Assembly (NCBI RefSeq): GCF_004208415.1 | Contig: NZ_CP035758.1 | Location: forward strand, 1,178,001 to 1,242,000 | From: Ktedonosporobacter rubrisoli | GTDB lineage: Bacteria; Chloroflexota; Ktedonobacteria; Ktedonobacterales; Ktedonobacteraceae | Direction: 5' to 3' | Length of the DNA stretch: 64,000 bases | Shown here: one piece after another, positions 24,726-34,277 of the stretch | Numbering within the stretch: the stretch's first letter is position 1 | How the letters are laid out: each line of letters begins with the position of its first letter | Translations under genes and position numbers: made by a program | Notes under the pieces: model-generated | Told to the model about the DNA's origin: nothing | Databases searched by the model: none | What the model saw: only the letters and a program-made list of their open reading frames with translations

Positions 24726-26603
24726 ATGCTGAAGAATTTACATAATCAATGGAAACGTCTGATACATGGGTTTGCGCTCCTCTGGGAGATGCTCAAGCTC
24801 GCCTGGCGCGCGCAGCCGCTCTGCCTGCTCATCCTGCTTCTGCTGCAGGTTTTTGAAGGCCTGATCCCTGTCGCCAGCGGCTATATCAGTAAGGGCCTCT
24901 TTGATGAGCTCAGCCAGGTCTTTCGCGGCATCCCTTTCACGCAGCTCTTGCAGGGCCTGATCTTTCTCCTCCTGGCTCAGGCGGCCATCTCAGTTGTCGG
25001 CCAACTTACCTCGCCTTTACAGGACTATCTACAAGCAGAGCTGAATCGCCAGCTCACCCTTTCTATCCGGCAAGCGCTCTACAAGAAAATGAATAGCCTG
25101 AGCGGCCTTGCCCATTTCGAAGATCCGCATTTCCACAACACATTACAGGTCGTAGCCAGCCATGTGCAATTCGCCCCGGCCCAGACATTACAGACCTTTG
25201 CGCGCCTCCTTCAAGGCTTGATCACGCTTATCAGCTTTTTCGCCGTCCTGTTTCTATTAAGCCCCTTACTGGCCCTGGGACTCGGCCTTGCCGTCATCCC
25301 CCATCTGATCGTTCAGCTCAAACTAAATCGTCAGCAATTCAGCCTCTACATGGAGAACAGCCCGCAGGAGCGCCGCGCTGCCTATTACAGCCAGGTGCTC
25401 TCCTGGATTCCCTTTGCCAAGGAGGTGCGCCTCTTCCTGTTAGGCGACCACTTTTTGCAGCGCTTCACCCAAACTACCGAGCATATTTACGAGGCACAAC
25501 GTAAGTTTCAATTGCGTGAACTGCGCTGGCAAGGCCTGCTTTCCATGCTGACGAGCTGCGTCTCGACTGGTGCCTTTATTATAGTGGTCCTGCAGGCCTT
25601 TAGCGGCCGCATCAGCCTTGGCGATATGGCCCTCTATATTCAAGCCGTTGACAATACGCAAAAGACTTTAATGAGCATGGCTTTTGCGCTCTCGCGGCTT
25701 GGCGAAAACCTCCTGTTCTTCAAGCAATATCAGGAAGTGCAGGCTCTGCCCGATCGGATCAGCCATACAGCCCATCCGCGCCCGGTGCCACAGCTAACGC
25801 AGGGCATCACCTTTCGCAACGTCTCCTTTCGCTACAGCGAGAACCATCCCTGGATCGTCAGGCATCTCAATCTCTCCCTCCCGGCCGGGCGCTGCCTGGC
25901 GCTTGTCGGCCTCAACGGAGCCGGCAAAACGACGCTGGTCAAGCTCCTCACCAGGCTCTACGATCCTAGCGAGGGCGAAATTCTCTGGGATGGTATCGAT
26001 ATTCGCGAGTTTGAGCCCACCGAATATCGGCGTCACCTGGGCACGATCTTCCAGGATTTTGTGCGCTATGAGTTGAGCGCCCAGGAGAATATAGGCCTTG
26101 GCGCGACCGAGTTGCTTGAGGATCTGCCGAGCATCGAGGATGCGGCGCGTAAAGCCGGTGTGCACGAGCGCCTGTCTGCCCTGCCTCATGGCTATCAGAG
26201 CATGCTCAGCCGTTGGATGGCCGAGGAGACAGATGGAGAAGAAGACGAGGGAACAGACCTTTCCGGGGGCGAGTGGCAAAAGCTAGCCCTGGCGCGCATG
26301 TTTCTGCGCAACGCGGAGGCCATCATCCTCGACGAGCCCACGGCATCTCTTGACGCGCAGACTGAGTATGAGCTCTTCCAGCAATTTCGCAAGCTTATGC
26401 AAAATCACACTTGCTTGCTTATTACCCACCGTTTTAGCACAGTACGTATGGCCGATTTCATCGCGGTACTGGAGCAAGGCAGCGTCTCTGAGTACGGCAG
26501 CCATGAAGAGCTAGTGGAGCACGCGGGAACCTATGCCAGGCTCTACAATATGCAGGTAGAAAGCTACATCGGAAAGGTCCCGGTACAGGAGCAGATCGGC
26601 TAA
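24726..26603 (+). CDS. ABC exporter, fused permease and ATPase (type I)
   Basis: 625 residues. Six membrane helices (about 30-330) precede an ATPase domain with Walker A GLNGAGKTTL (about 396-405), Q-loop TIFQDFVRYELSAQ, signature LSGGEWQKLALARM (about 512) and Walker B AIILDEPTASLD (about 533). There is no N-terminal C39 peptidase domain, so the exporter does not cut its cargo, which fits the separate S26 peptidase encoded upstream. It resembles transporters that sit in ribosomal-peptide clusters. A poor ribosome site (TCAGGACA) lies before the ATG. It is the last gene of the cluster; the stop is 11 bases from that of the convergent regulator. Confidence 0.9.
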   Translation: MLKNLHNQWKRLIHGFALLWEMLKLAWRAQPLCLLILLLLQVFEGLIPVASGYISKGLFDELSQVFRGIPFTQLLQGLIFLLLAQAAISVVGQLTSPLQDYLQAELNRQLTLSIRQALYKKMNSLSGLAHFEDPHFHNTLQVVASHVQFAPAQTLQTFARLLQGLITLISFFAVLFLLSPLLALGLGLAVIPHLIVQLKLNRQQFSLYMENSPQERRAAYYSQVLSWIPFAKEVRLFLLGDHFLQRFTQTTEHIYEAQRKFQLRELRWQGLLSMLTSCVSTGAFIIVVLQAFSGRISLGDMALYIQAVDNTQKTLMSMAFALSRLGENLLFFKQYQEVQALPDRISHTAHPRPVPQLTQGITFRNVSFRYSENHPWIVRHLNLSLPAGRCLALVGLNGAGKTTLVKLLTRLYDPSEGEILWDGIDIREFEPTEYRRHLGTIFQDFVRYELSAQENIGLGATELLEDLPSIEDAARKAGVHERLSALPHGYQSMLSRWMAEETDGEEDEGTDLSGGEWQKLALARMFLRNAEAIILDEPTASLDAQTEYELFQQFRKLMQNHTCLLITHRFSTVRMADFIAVLEQGSVSEYGSHEELVEHAGTYARLYNMQVESYIGKVPVQEQIG

Positions 26604-26614
26604 GGCGCGTCCTT

Positions 26615-29335
26615 TTACTCAGTGGAGAGCAGGCCAAGCTTGCGAGCCTGGGCTACGGCCTGGGTGCGATTGCTGGCCTGCAATTTCTCAAGGATGTTAT
26701 GCACGTGACGCTTCGTGGTGTTGTAAGTAATCACCAGGGCCTCAGCAATCTCATGATTTGAGGCGCCACGGGCCAGTAAATGTAAGACCTCTCTTTCCCG
26801 TTCGCTGAGCAGATCGGACTCAGGTAACGATGTAGAGGCGCACACAGGCTGCTTATTGGCCGCAAGGCCAGCGATTTCGGCGGATGGCTGAATAGGTGCG
26901 AAGGCCTGCAATAAGCGCTCAATATAGCTGAGCATAAATGGTTCTCGCTCATGTGAAGACAGAGCTTGCAGCAAAGGCACCAGATCTTTTCCCTCATCCA
27001 CAAAAATCCGGATATAGCCTTCTGGCCTGCAGCGTACCAGAAGGCGCCGTAGCTCCTCAAGGGCTGACTGCTGCTGACCTTGAGCTTGCAGAGCGAGAAT
27101 TTCGAGCAGTTGAAACTCGATGTAGGAGGCAAAGTTTTCCTTTTGCAGCAGGGCCTGTCTTTCGGCCAAGCTGCGGGCCTGATCGTTTCGTCCCTGGGCA
27201 AGCAGCAAGCGGATCAGGCAGGAATACCAATCAAGATGCTCGTTAGCTGGCATCTCGTTAAGTAACAGCTCTGGCGATAGACTAGCTTTGGACAGGCAGG
27301 CCAGAGCTGACGAAAGATCGGTGCGCGCAAGGTAGAGCCGCGTCTGATAGAGCAGTACTTCTTCCACGGCGAGAACGAAACCGCTATTTTGCGCAATGCG
27401 CTCAGCCTGAAAGCAATAATCCTCGGCCAGGGCATAGTCACCACGGGCAAAGGCGATGAGCGCGCGATAGAGGGCACATTGAGGTAGGAGAAGTACCTTC
27501 TCCAGGTGAGGAAGTAAGCTTTCAGCCCGCGCTAGATAGAATTCGGCGCGCGCAAGCTCATTCCATTCATAGTATAAGCTGACAAGGCGCAGCAGCCGCA
27601 CATAGGCCAGATAGGGGAACTCCGCCAATTCTTTTGTTGTATCCAGCTCGTGGAAGTAGGAGGCAGCTTGGTGAAGCTTGCCCTGAACCTGGAGAAGCGA
27701 GCCCTGATGCAAGCGTATCTTGAACATACTATAGAGATTGTTCGCCTGCTGTGCCAGGGCATAGGCCTCCTCAAGCATGCTCCTGACCTCCTCACCACGC
27801 CCGTTAAAGAGGAGGTGCTCGCTAATATACTGGACGCAATGGCTTCGCCAGTACACGTCTTCACGAGGCAGATAATCAAGCGCCTGCTGCGCCAGGGCCA
27901 CACAGCTGGAGATATCCCCTCCCTGTTTGAGGGCAAGAAGAGCGCGAATGACCTGCACTTGCCCCAGGCGCTGAGGCTGGTTTAAGCTCTTCCAATGGCG
28001 CTCGGCAAGCTGTAATAGTTTTTCGTTTCCTTGCTGGCCGGTGAGAACCTGAACCAGAACATAGCTCTGGCATAATTCTGCTGAGGTCTCCAGCCAGGGA
28101 CGTGGCAGGCGCTCAAGCCAGCGGCGCAAGGTCAGATAATGCGAACGAAAAGGCGCGGTCTGGCAACACTTCACCAATAGACGAGCGGCGCGGGCGAAGT
28201 CCTGGGCGGCAAAAGCAGCCTCGATGGCTTCGGCGAGCATGCCTTGCTGTTCATAGCAGTCGCTCACTTGCTGATAAAGCTGCCAGAGCTTTGCCTCTTC
28301 CATATCGCGGGCCAGGAGATGGCGCAACGCTTCAGCAAAGAGATGGTGGTAGCGGTACCAGCGGCCCTGCGTATCCAACGCCACGATAAAGAGGTGACGA
28401 CGCTCCAATTGCTCTAACATATCCTGGCAGGCTGCCACGCTGTTTTGCATCACCGCAGCGCAGAGGGGCGCGCTGAGTCGCTCAAGAATCGCCGTGCGCA
28501 GAAGGAAGGTGCGCAGCTCAGCTGGCTGTTCATCCAACACTTCCTCAGTCAGATATTGTAATAAAGGGCGCTGGCTTCCGCTCAACTCTTGCAAAACCTG
28601 CGTCGCATCCGGTTGATGCTGCAGCATAAGCGCGAGCAACTGCAAGCCAACCAGCCAGCCTTCAGTACGCTCGGCGATCAGGGCGATAGCTTCCTCGGAA
28701 AGCGCGTGCCCCATGATCTGGGCAAGAAAGGTCGCCATCTCTTCCCGGCTACAGCGCAATTGCTCGGCGTGTATCTCCACAAGTTGTCCCTTGCCGCGCC
28801 AACGCGCCAGGGCCAGGGGCGGATCATAGCGCGTGGCTAAGACCAGGTGCATGCACGGGGGCAAATGCTCAAGGAAGAAGATGAGATGCGCGTGAATGGC
28901 CGAATCGCTCACCATGTGATAGTCATCAAGGGCCAGGACAATCGGTTCCGGCAGTTCCGCCAGAGTATTGATAAGGATGGTCAGAACCTCTTCTAAAGGC
29001 GGAGGCGGCAAGGTCAAAAGCGCTTGCAAGGCTGCCCGGCCTGTCAAGGGCACTAAAGCGGTCAGGATGTACTCCCAGAAGCGATAGGCATTATCGTCAC
29101 TTTGATCAAGCGAGATCCAGACCACATGAGGAGCCCCCTGGCCTGCTTGTGTTAGCGAGTGCAGCCAGAGAGTAAGAAGCGTGGTCTTGCCAAAGCCGGC
29201 CGGGGCCGAGATGAGCGTGAGCTTACGATGGAGACTGGGAGCCAGCAATTTTAACACGTGAGAACGCGGAAGAGCCTGCTCCGGCAGGACTGGCATAAAA
29301 AATTTGGGTGTGAGAAGAGGTTTTTTTTCTAACAT
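26615..29335 (-). CDS. MalT-type LuxR regulator (STAND ATPase)
   Basis: 906 residues, the usual length for MalT/LAL-type regulators. The N-terminal ATPase has the P-loop APAGFGKTTLL (about residues 45-55), Walker B IVLALDDYHMV and the L-V-L-A-T-R sensor motif. TPR-like helical repeats fill about 330-780. The LuxR HTH lies at the C-terminus (about 840-900) with LSEREREVLHLLARGASNHEIAEALV. Such proteins bind a ligand with the TPR part and then activate transcription. It faces the ABC exporter gene with an 11-base gap. It may regulate the peptide cluster or be unrelated. Start ATG at 29335. Confidence 0.9.
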   Translation of the reverse strand: MLEKKPLLTPKFFMPVLPEQALPRSHVLKLLAPSLHRKLTLISAPAGFGKTTLLTLWLHSLTQAGQGAPHVVWISLDQSDDNAYRFWEYILTALVPLTGRAALQALLTLPPPPLEEVLTILINTLAELPEPIVLALDDYHMVSDSAIHAHLIFFLEHLPPCMHLVLATRYDPPLALARWRGKGQLVEIHAEQLRCSREEMATFLAQIMGHALSEEAIALIAERTEGWLVGLQLLALMLQHQPDATQVLQELSGSQRPLLQYLTEEVLDEQPAELRTFLLRTAILERLSAPLCAAVMQNSVAACQDMLEQLERRHLFIVALDTQGRWYRYHHLFAEALRHLLARDMEEAKLWQLYQQVSDCYEQQGMLAEAIEAAFAAQDFARAARLLVKCCQTAPFRSHYLTLRRWLERLPRPWLETSAELCQSYVLVQVLTGQQGNEKLLQLAERHWKSLNQPQRLGQVQVIRALLALKQGGDISSCVALAQQALDYLPREDVYWRSHCVQYISEHLLFNGRGEEVRSMLEEAYALAQQANNLYSMFKIRLHQGSLLQVQGKLHQAASYFHELDTTKELAEFPYLAYVRLLRLVSLYYEWNELARAEFYLARAESLLPHLEKVLLLPQCALYRALIAFARGDYALAEDYCFQAERIAQNSGFVLAVEEVLLYQTRLYLARTDLSSALACLSKASLSPELLLNEMPANEHLDWYSCLIRLLLAQGRNDQARSLAERQALLQKENFASYIEFQLLEILALQAQGQQQSALEELRRLLVRCRPEGYIRIFVDEGKDLVPLLQALSSHEREPFMLSYIERLLQAFAPIQPSAEIAGLAANKQPVCASTSLPESDLLSEREREVLHLLARGASNHEIAEALVITYNTTKRHVHNILEKLQASNRTQAVAQARKLGLLSTE

Positions 29336-29684
29336 CCTATTCTTCGCTATGTGTACGGTTTGATTGCTTCCCCGGCAAGCCCGATCCTTGTCAAGCCCAT
29401 CCTTGAGCTGGTAAAGAAACAGGCTCCGGGCGCCTGTATCGAAAAGATGGTATCAAACGCGGAGCAAAAGGTCAAGCCCAAACAGGCCGGCTTATGGCCC
29501 GTAAGAGCCATTGCGCCTCGCCGCGCTACATCTCTTGATGCATATCTACAATTCAAGGCAATGATACACCTGCGGGAGCATGACTTAGCTCCCCGGCACG
29601 GCTATGCTATCCCCAACAAAGCGTAAGCAGCTCTTCGCTGTTCTTCTCAACAAATAGAGGCTTATAGCCAAAGGAGTTCTTTGA
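29336..29684. other. Gap of 349 bases, no convincing gene
   Basis: Short frames exist on both strands (for example 29351-29626), but none has a ribosome site or recognisable content. The region must hold the promoter of the MalT-type gene to its left and that of the CPBP gene to its right. Confidence 0.4.
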
Positions 29685-30530
29685 ATGACCTTTTCTCAAG
29701 CACACAAACAAGACAATATACTTAAGCGCTATCCCTTAACTTCGTTTTTTATCCTGGCTTACGTGATTACCTGGGTCTTATGGCTGCCCTATGTCTTGCT
29801 GGATCTTCCCAAGCCCGCGGCTATCCCTGGCGTACTCCTTGGAGTAACTGGCTCGGCGTTTCTCATGACCTATATAACCGAGGGAAAAGCTGCAGCTCTG
29901 CGCTTGCTCCGGCGCTATATTCAGTGGCGCGAAAACTGGTTCTTGTATATATTCGCGCTGCTCGGATTTCCCCTTATGCTCATTCTAGGAACAGTGCTTC
30001 AGCCCGCGGCCCAAGCCGATCTAAACGGATTTTCCCTCGCCTGGCTCCAGTACTACCCGCCAGCTTTCATTACCGTCTTCTGTTATGGTCCGTTACTGGA
30101 AGAGGCGGGCTGGCGTGGCTTTGCCCTCCCGCGCCTACAGCAGCGCTATGGCCCATTGCGTGCAAGTCTCATCCTAGGCCTGCTCTGGGGTCTCTGGCAC
30201 CTTCCCATCCATCTTGGTGACTTTCAAGAAGGGCTGGGTCCTGGCCTCCTGAGCTTTGGCTTTTTCGTAATTGCCGTCGTGGGATTGGCCTGCATTTTCA
30301 CCTGGCTCTTCAATCGGGTCAATGGCAGCTTGCTCATCATGATCCTGGCCCACGCCTCTTTTAATGCCCTCTCAACTTTTTTCGGGCTGCTTATTATCCA
30401 TAAGGGAGTTCCGCCCTCAATAGAAGATGCCTTTGGCACAAGCCAGTTGCTCATCGGACTAGCATTCGCCATCCTGCTAATCGTCCTGACCCGCGCTCAG
30501 CTAGCTTATCGCACTAATTGGCAAGCTTAG
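29685..30530 (+). CDS. CPBP intramembrane metalloprotease
   Basis: 281 residues with about eight helices. The CPBP (Abi/CAAX protease) motifs are present: EEAGWRGF (about residues 141-148) with the glutamate pair and Arg, WGLWHLPIHL with the first His (about 168-177) and AHASFNAL with the second His (about 224-231). These residues hold the catalytic metal in the membrane. Members include Rce1-type proteases and proteins that give self-immunity to bacteriocins. Its position 3 kb beyond the Cys-rich peptide cluster is suggestive of immunity but not proof. AAAGGAG precedes the ATG. Confidence 0.88.
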   Translation: MTFSQAHKQDNILKRYPLTSFFILAYVITWVLWLPYVLLDLPKPAAIPGVLLGVTGSAFLMTYITEGKAAALRLLRRYIQWRENWFLYIFALLGFPLMLILGTVLQPAAQADLNGFSLAWLQYYPPAFITVFCYGPLLEEAGWRGFALPRLQQRYGPLRASLILGLLWGLWHLPIHLGDFQEGLGPGLLSFGFFVIAVVGLACIFTWLFNRVNGSLLIMILAHASFNALSTFFGLLIIHKGVPPSIEDAFGTSQLLIGLAFAILLIVLTRAQLAYRTNWQA

Positions 30531-30681
30531 GCTCGCCTGGCAATCTTGTTCGCGTTTAACTGACCGGCAGTTCTGGGAAGGGCGGGCCAGCAAGCAATGC
30601 TTGACTTCGCTTGCACAAGCCAGACTTCAAGCTATGTACGCCGGGCCAACTTCTTCCCTTTCAAGCTCCTGCATATTCCAT

Positions 30682-31497
30682 TTAGAGCTGGAAACTAAAC
30701 TCGGAATAAGGGGATTGCAAGCGAGCCCCCGCCGGTAAGACAATGCCAAAGTAGCGCTCTAAAGCCTCTCGGTAGGCGGTTTTATCTTTCAACTGAATGG
30801 TAGTTGTCTCGTCCGGGCGACGAATTTTCAACTCAGTATCGAAGATAATGATACGCGCCTCTTCAGTAGGGATTGCTCCGACGATATGTTGCACAAAGAA
30901 GGAATCGGGCGAGGTTGAATTATAGTAATTCATCATCATATAATCGGGCGCATAAAATTCCTCCAGCGAAAAGGCATACAGATTGTGCCACTGCTCGGCG
31001 AGCTTGTGTTGCAGAATAAAGCCAAGCCTGGCATCGCTCTTGAAGCGATAGGTATCCAGATATTGAGGAAACTCGCGGTCAAGATCGAGCGGGACTGCCT
31101 CAATCAAACAATTGCCGCCAAAGCCTACATCAGCGATCCAGGGCTTGCCTTCAATTTCTACCATCGCCATCTGGTGTGATCTTCTCTTCCAGCCATCAAC
31201 AGCAGAAACGCGGGCGGCCAGCGGCCTCACAGCAAAACCTAAATGTTGCAGTGCCAGCAGAAACAAACCATTGAGCTCATGACAATAACCACCACGCCGC
31301 TCATCAATCAGTTTGCGCATCAGGCTATCAGCATCTATGTGAATTGGTTTTCCCAGCAGGATATCAAAATTCTCAAAAGGAATGCTCAGCATCTGGGCAC
31401 GGTGCAAGCCTTTGAGCGTCTCTGCGCTGCGTGTAAGCGGACCACGATAATTGATACGCTCAAGATAGGCATCGAGGCGAAAAGGGCTAGCTGACAT
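30682..31497 (-). CDS. nat: Arylamine N-acetyltransferase
   Basis: 271 residues, the standard size. The catalytic triad is visible: Cys72 in RRGGYCHELN, His108 in RSHQMAMVE and Asp123 in WIADVGFGG. The N-terminal FRLDAYLERINYRGP is also typical. The enzyme moves an acetyl group from acetyl-CoA to aromatic amines and hydrazines in the cytoplasm, so it can detoxify drugs. The promoter side faces away from the upstream hydrolase gene, and it is probably monocistronic. Confidence 0.95.
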   Translation of the reverse strand: MSASPFRLDAYLERINYRGPLTRSAETLKGLHRAQMLSIPFENFDILLGKPIHIDADSLMRKLIDERRGGYCHELNGLFLLALQHLGFAVRPLAARVSAVDGWKRRSHQMAMVEIEGKPWIADVGFGGNCLIEAVPLDLDREFPQYLDTYRFKSDARLGFILQHKLAEQWHNLYAFSLEEFYAPDYMMMNYYNSTSPDSFFVQHIVGAIPTEEARIIIFDTELKIRRPDETTTIQLKDKTAYREALERYFGIVLPAGARLQSPYSEFSFQL

Positions 31498-31669
31498 CTA
31501 TCACAAACCTCCTTCAGGTAGGACCAAACTCTCTCAGCATAGAATCCATTAATCTAACTATAATTCTAGCGCAAGAAGGCAGCCCAAACTTCAGCCAAAA
31601 GGTCAGTTTTCCGCTGTCCAAATGGTCAAGGGCATCTGACCCCAATACTTATGGACGCAGGAGCTAGCT

Positions 31670-32800
31670 TTATTCGTTACGCAGAGAAGCTTGAGGCGCA
31701 CACATACGCTGCAGGAAGGCCGCAAGGTCATTCTCGTAAGCCTGAGGATCAAGGTTCCAGAGCAGGGTATGTTCGGCTTCTTCCATACGCCGATACGTTA
31801 CGCAAGTAGAATGCGTCCGGGCAAAGATATCGCTCGACGTCACCGGCACCAAGGCATCAGCGGTGCTATGCAAAAGCAATGTTGGGATTTCGCGCTCGTT
31901 GGCACTGGGATGCTCATAATTGAGTTTAGCGAAACTGATTTGTGCGCGCCACTCAACCATCATTCTAAGGATAGACCCCAACCAGCGCGGCAAATGCAGG
32001 AGACTAAGCTGTGCCTGCAGGACTCTTTGCCAGTTGAGAATAGGCGAATCGAGGATAACTGCGCGCACCTGAGCAGCATAGGCCGAACGGTGCAGAAAGG
32101 TCTCAACAATAGAACCGCCCATCGACCAGCCAAATACGATCACATCTCTGGCTCCCTGCGCCAGAGCATAACGAACCCCAGCCTCAACGTCCTGCCACTC
32201 AGTATCGCCAAGATGATAGAGCTGATCGGGACTGCAAGGTGCGCCGGGATCATTGCGATAGCTCAAGACCAGCGCGGGAAAGCCCTGCCTGGCGATTGTC
32301 GGCAAGGCGCGCAAGGCCTCTTCACGCGTGGCATGGAAACCGTGGACAAGCACCAGCCATGTTTCGCGCTGGCCGGCGAGCTGCCAGGCAGCCAGTTCAC
32401 CTAGAGGTCCGGGAACGCGCACCTCCTCAAAAGTTAACCCTAGCGCGCTTTGTGGATCACCATGATAGACAAATTTATTCCAACGTACCTGAGAACCAGG
32501 CTCAGGCAATTGGGAAGCCTGAATGATTCGGCGCGTTACGCTCTGCGCTTCCAGGGCCACAACCTCACCGAGCACGGCAAAATTATCCTGCCAGGCCAGG
32601 CCAGAAATACCGTCAACACTTGTCTTTGGCAGGCGAGGAAGGGTTACTGTTTCTGGCGCTACCGCCAGCACCGGTAGCAGAACTGGAGGCCGCGCGGCTT
32701 TTACGCGGAGGCCGGTTGAGGCCAGCCAGGCTGTAAGGCCGAGGCAGAGGATACAAAGCAAGAGCAAAACAAGCATGAAAATTATGATAAGTGTCGTCAA
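31670..32800 (-). CDS. Membrane-anchored alpha/beta hydrolase
   Basis: 376 residues from a TTG with AAGGAGAAC before it. One N-terminal helix (about 2-28) anchors the protein. The hydrolase core begins near residue 120: VLVHGFHATREEA is the oxyanion loop, VFGWSMGGSIVE the nucleophile elbow, and LLHSTADALVPV holds the acid-loop Asp. A late His is in MEEAEHTLLWN. The arrangement resembles YqkD/FrsA-like and cephalosporin-esterase-like hydrolases. Substrate unknown. The catalytic domain probably faces outward. Confidence 0.82.
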   Translation of the reverse strand: MTTLIIIFMLVLLLLCILCLGLTAWLASTGLRVKAARPPVLLPVLAVAPETVTLPRLPKTSVDGISGLAWQDNFAVLGEVVALEAQSVTRRIIQASQLPEPGSQVRWNKFVYHGDPQSALGLTFEEVRVPGPLGELAAWQLAGQRETWLVLVHGFHATREEALRALPTIARQGFPALVLSYRNDPGAPCSPDQLYHLGDTEWQDVEAGVRYALAQGARDVIVFGWSMGGSIVETFLHRSAYAAQVRAVILDSPILNWQRVLQAQLSLLHLPRWLGSILRMMVEWRAQISFAKLNYEHPSANEREIPTLLLHSTADALVPVTSSDIFARTHSTCVTYRRMEEAEHTLLWNLDPQAYENDLAAFLQRMCAPQASLRNE

Positions 32801-33299
32801 GTAGTTCTCCTTTCAGAGCAAACGTGTGCCACAGATCAGCTAAGTGCGCCATGCCGAGTTGACTTATCTACATCGGTTCAACATAGCTCGCGTACTGCTT
32901 GCGACACGTCTCAAGGCTGCGCTGTGCGGCTTTCTTTTCGCGCCGCTCCTTTAAGTATGGTAGAAACTACACTGGGGATCAATACACAAAGTCTGGGCTT
33001 TGTTGCTTATTCTACAGAGCAAAGAGGTATGTAGACAAAGATCGTGGCCTTCGCACACGCCCGCCGGACCAGGGAAAGCATAAATTCGACCCAACTGAGC
33101 TTCCTGGCCCTTCTTTTACGCTGCTTCAGATTTACTGAATGTACAGTATTTGTACAGTTTCAGGCAAGTATTTAGCATGGTAGAAGCTGACGGATCTCTG
33201 CATACTATAACCATTGTTGCGCTCGCTGATATCAGGCGAGGCACAGAAGAATATAAAAGCAGTATATATGCAAGCACTCGAAAAGAGTACGGAGTCTTT
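32801..33299. other. Gap of about 500 bases, no gene recognised
   Basis: No convincing coding frame or element is seen. A longer frame from 33150 joins the next gene but has no ribosome site, so the gap is kept non-coding. Confidence 0.4.
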
Positions 33300-34019
33300 A
33301 TGCACCAAACAAGCCAACAACCTGCCCCTGGCACAGTGCGCGACAGGTTTGGCGCGCTGGTGTGGATTATAGGAAGCGTTCAGTTCTTTCTCTGCCATCT
33401 CATCGTCCAATCCGCCTGGCCCACGCCCTATAGCTGGTCCCTCAACAATATCAGCGATCTTGGCAACGTCAATTGCCAGCCCTGGGGAGACAACGCGCGT
33501 TATGTTTGCTCTCCCCTCCACACTGTTATGAATACATCCATCATCGTCGGCGGGCTCTTGATCATCGTCGGGATCTTCGCGATCGAGTCTCTCTGGCGTC
33601 GCTCATTTATCTCCTGGGCCGCGCGCGTGCTGCTCATTATCGTCGGGCTGGCCTGGCTCCTCGTCGGCCTGACGCCCGCAGATGTTGAAGAAAATCTGCA
33701 TGTATTGGGCGCGCTCTTCATCATGATTCCCGGCAACCTCGGCCTCATGCTCATGGTTTTAAGCGCCAGATATGGCTATATGAAGACGATCCGTATCCTG
33801 GCAACCCTGATGGGAATTATCGGGCTGGTCGCTACGGGACTCTTCTTCTCGGGCCATTACCTCACGCTCGGCATGGGAGGCATGGAGCGCGTTGCAGTCT
33901 TCCCTTTACAGATCTGGAACTTTATTGCCGGCTGCACGCTCCTTATCGCGGTGGTCCGCGAGCGCCGTCGCGCTGCGCTAGAGGCGCTGATTGAAGATTA
34001 TCACGAACGCGAGTATTGA
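33300..34019 (+). CDS. DUF998-family membrane protein
   Basis: 239 residues with seven helices. The segment SWSLNNISDLGNVNC after the first helix is the hallmark of DUF998 proteins, where the motif is N-x-I-S-D-L-G. The chosen ATG at 33300 has CGGAG six bases before it. An upstream extension of 50 residues is poorly hydrophobic and not expected. Function of the family is not known. The C-terminus is charged (RERRRAALEALIEDYHERE) and likely cytoplasmic. Confidence 0.8.
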   Translation: MHQTSQQPAPGTVRDRFGALVWIIGSVQFFLCHLIVQSAWPTPYSWSLNNISDLGNVNCQPWGDNARYVCSPLHTVMNTSIIVGGLLIIVGIFAIESLWRRSFISWAARVLLIIVGLAWLLVGLTPADVEENLHVLGALFIMIPGNLGLMLMVLSARYGYMKTIRILATLMGIIGLVATGLFFSGHYLTLGMGGMERVAVFPLQIWNFIAGCTLLIAVVRERRRAALEALIEDYHEREY

Positions 34020-34277
34020 GCTGTCTGCCCCAAAGAACTTGCCTGCCTCTGTTCAGGCCAGCCACTTTCATAAGACTCCTCTGGTTCATCGTGGGATGCC
34101 AGGAGGTCGTATCATGAAGCAAGCAGCTTTTTCCCGGACTGATGATAGCAGAATGTGGCATAAGAGAAACGCTATGGGACAAAGGATTGTTTTTCGATCC
34201 CTCAGAGGGTATATTTTATCTGAGAGGTTATGAGGGAAGATAGCGTTTTTAGTTCATAGCTCAAAGTAAGGTGAAAG

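Noticed and set aside
21749..26603. Reading the Cys-rich cluster as a lanthipeptide, lasso-peptide or thiopeptide locus
   Set aside because: No LanB/C/M, YcaO, lasso cyclase, B protein or radical-SAM gene is present. The redox proteins point to disulfides instead.
29351..29626. Frame of 91 codons between the MalT-type gene and the CPBP gene
   Set aside because: No ribosome site, no recognisable content, and overlap with an equally long frame on the other strand.
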